The translations under genes and the position numbers were made by a program. The notes under the pieces were generated by a model. That model saw nothing but the letters and a program-made list of their open reading frames with translations. It was not told the DNA's origin and did no database searches. A DNA stretch of 6,091 nt. It comes from Candidatus Poseidoniales archaeon. Lineage in GTDB: Archaea > Thermoplasmatota > Poseidoniia > MGIII > CG-Epi1. Below, one piece after another: positions 5,760 to 6,091 of this stretch (positions within the stretch are counted from its first letter, which is position 1; every line of letters begins with the position of its first letter). The stretch is taken from contig DQOP01000067.1 in NCBI GenBank assembly GCA_015658585.1, positions 1 to 6,091 on the forward strand, written 5' to 3'.

Positions 5760-6091
5760 ATGATGCCAGTTGAGTTGACAGGTAATTTATTCAAGGAACT
5801 GAGAGGGAGAGCCTGTCGAATCCTTGCTGAGGAAGGATGGACTCAGTCTAGGTTGGGCAAGTCTTTGGGCGTCAGTCAAGTTATGGCCGGCAACTATTTG
5901 CATACTTTACCCACGCATTTTGCTGAACCAATAGAGAGTGATCTGCAGGAGGCGTCCCAATCATTGGCAGAAATATTGGAAAGCGGTGAAATTTTACGAT
6001 GGACACTTAAGTTGATAGTTGGCGATCAGGAGTTAAGTCTTCGTTTTCCATTTCAAGATAGTCGTGAGACAACCTTGGTCCAGATCGCAGA
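5760..6091 (+). CDS. HTH transcriptional regulator, ThiR/XRE-like, N-terminal part (runs off right edge)
   Basis: The first 110 codons are present and the frame is open to the window end. An N-terminal segment, MMPVELTGNLFKELRGRA, leads into a helix-turn-helix at about 28-47 (TQSRLGKSLGVSQVMAGNYL), with the 'LGVSQ' turn and recognition helix typical of XRE/lambda-repressor-like domains. The opening 'MPxEL' plus HTH at this spacing recalls archaeal ThiR-type regulators, which carry a C-terminal ThiN (thiamine-phosphate synthase) domain. That part would lie beyond the window, so the identity is tentative. Residues 55-75 look helical and acidic. Starts: ATG 5760 and ATG 5763 are adjacent; GTG 5751 is also in frame, directly after a TAA. 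No Shine-Dalgarno sequence is present, consistent with a leaderless or very short leader from the TATA box at 5723-5730. It is divergent from the aminotransferase genes and may control them, itself, or a distant vitamin gene. Confidence 0.75.
   Translation, partial: MMPVELTGNLFKELRGRACRILAEEGWTQSRLGKSLGVSQVMAGNYLHTLPTHFAEPIESDLQEASQSLAEILESGEILRWTLKLIVGDQELSLRFPFQDSRETTLVQIA

Noticed and set aside
1..6091. tRNA, rRNA, CRISPR repeats, insertion sequences or a new multi-gene defence system
   Set aside because: Coding genes fill nearly the whole window, the longest spacer is 93 bases, and no repeated units, transposase motifs or effector-like domains were seen.

Overview
The window looks like a chromosomal stretch from an archaeon. 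Three things support this. It carries the start of DNA topoisomerase VI subunit B. It has TATA-like boxes about 25-28 bases ahead of several starts, with no Shine-Dalgarno sequence at some of them, as in leaderless archaeal transcripts. The HTH protein at the right edge resembles archaeal ThiR-type regulators. The topo VI motif SRGQQGIGISAA is the form I associate with euryarchaea rather than with Crenarchaeota or Thaumarchaeota. An uncultured marine euryarchaeon (Marine Group II/III type) would fit, but I cannot establish this from the sequence. GC content is moderate and uneven: hand-counted rows give about 32-38% in the PUA-domain gene and 50% in the branched-chain aminotransferase.

Layout, right to left along the minus strand, where six tightly packed genes lie head to tail: a class I/II aminotransferase (5666-4353), a branched-chain aminotransferase IlvE (4356-3337, overlapping the previous gene by 4 bases), a UDP-N-acetylglucosamine 6-dehydrogenase of WbpA type (3300-1996), an NSUN/RsmB/RsmF-type RNA m5C methyltransferase (1993-1073), a small PUA-like RNA-binding protein (1079-630, overlapping the methyltransferase by 7 bases), and the 5' part of top6B (587 to the window edge). 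On the plus strand an HTH regulator starts at about 5760 and runs off the right edge. It is divergent from the aminotransferase pair and shares a 93-base control region with it.

The genes form functional couples. The two aminotransferases overlap, both start with TTG, and both have a recognisable Shine-Dalgarno sequence; they probably form one amino-acid metabolism unit. The methyltransferase and PUA-like protein look like the two halves of an RsmF-type enzyme encoded as separate, overlapping genes. The sugar-nucleotide dehydrogenase appears to have its own leaderless promoter and no sugar-pathway neighbours here.

The most interesting non-coding structure is in the divergent region. One TATA box reads well on both strands. 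A hairpin (CTAAAC-TTT-GTTTAG plus outer pairs) would sit at the very 5' end of the aminotransferase mRNA and contain its Shine-Dalgarno sequence. I found no RNA gene, mobile element, CRISPR array or clearly new multi-gene system.
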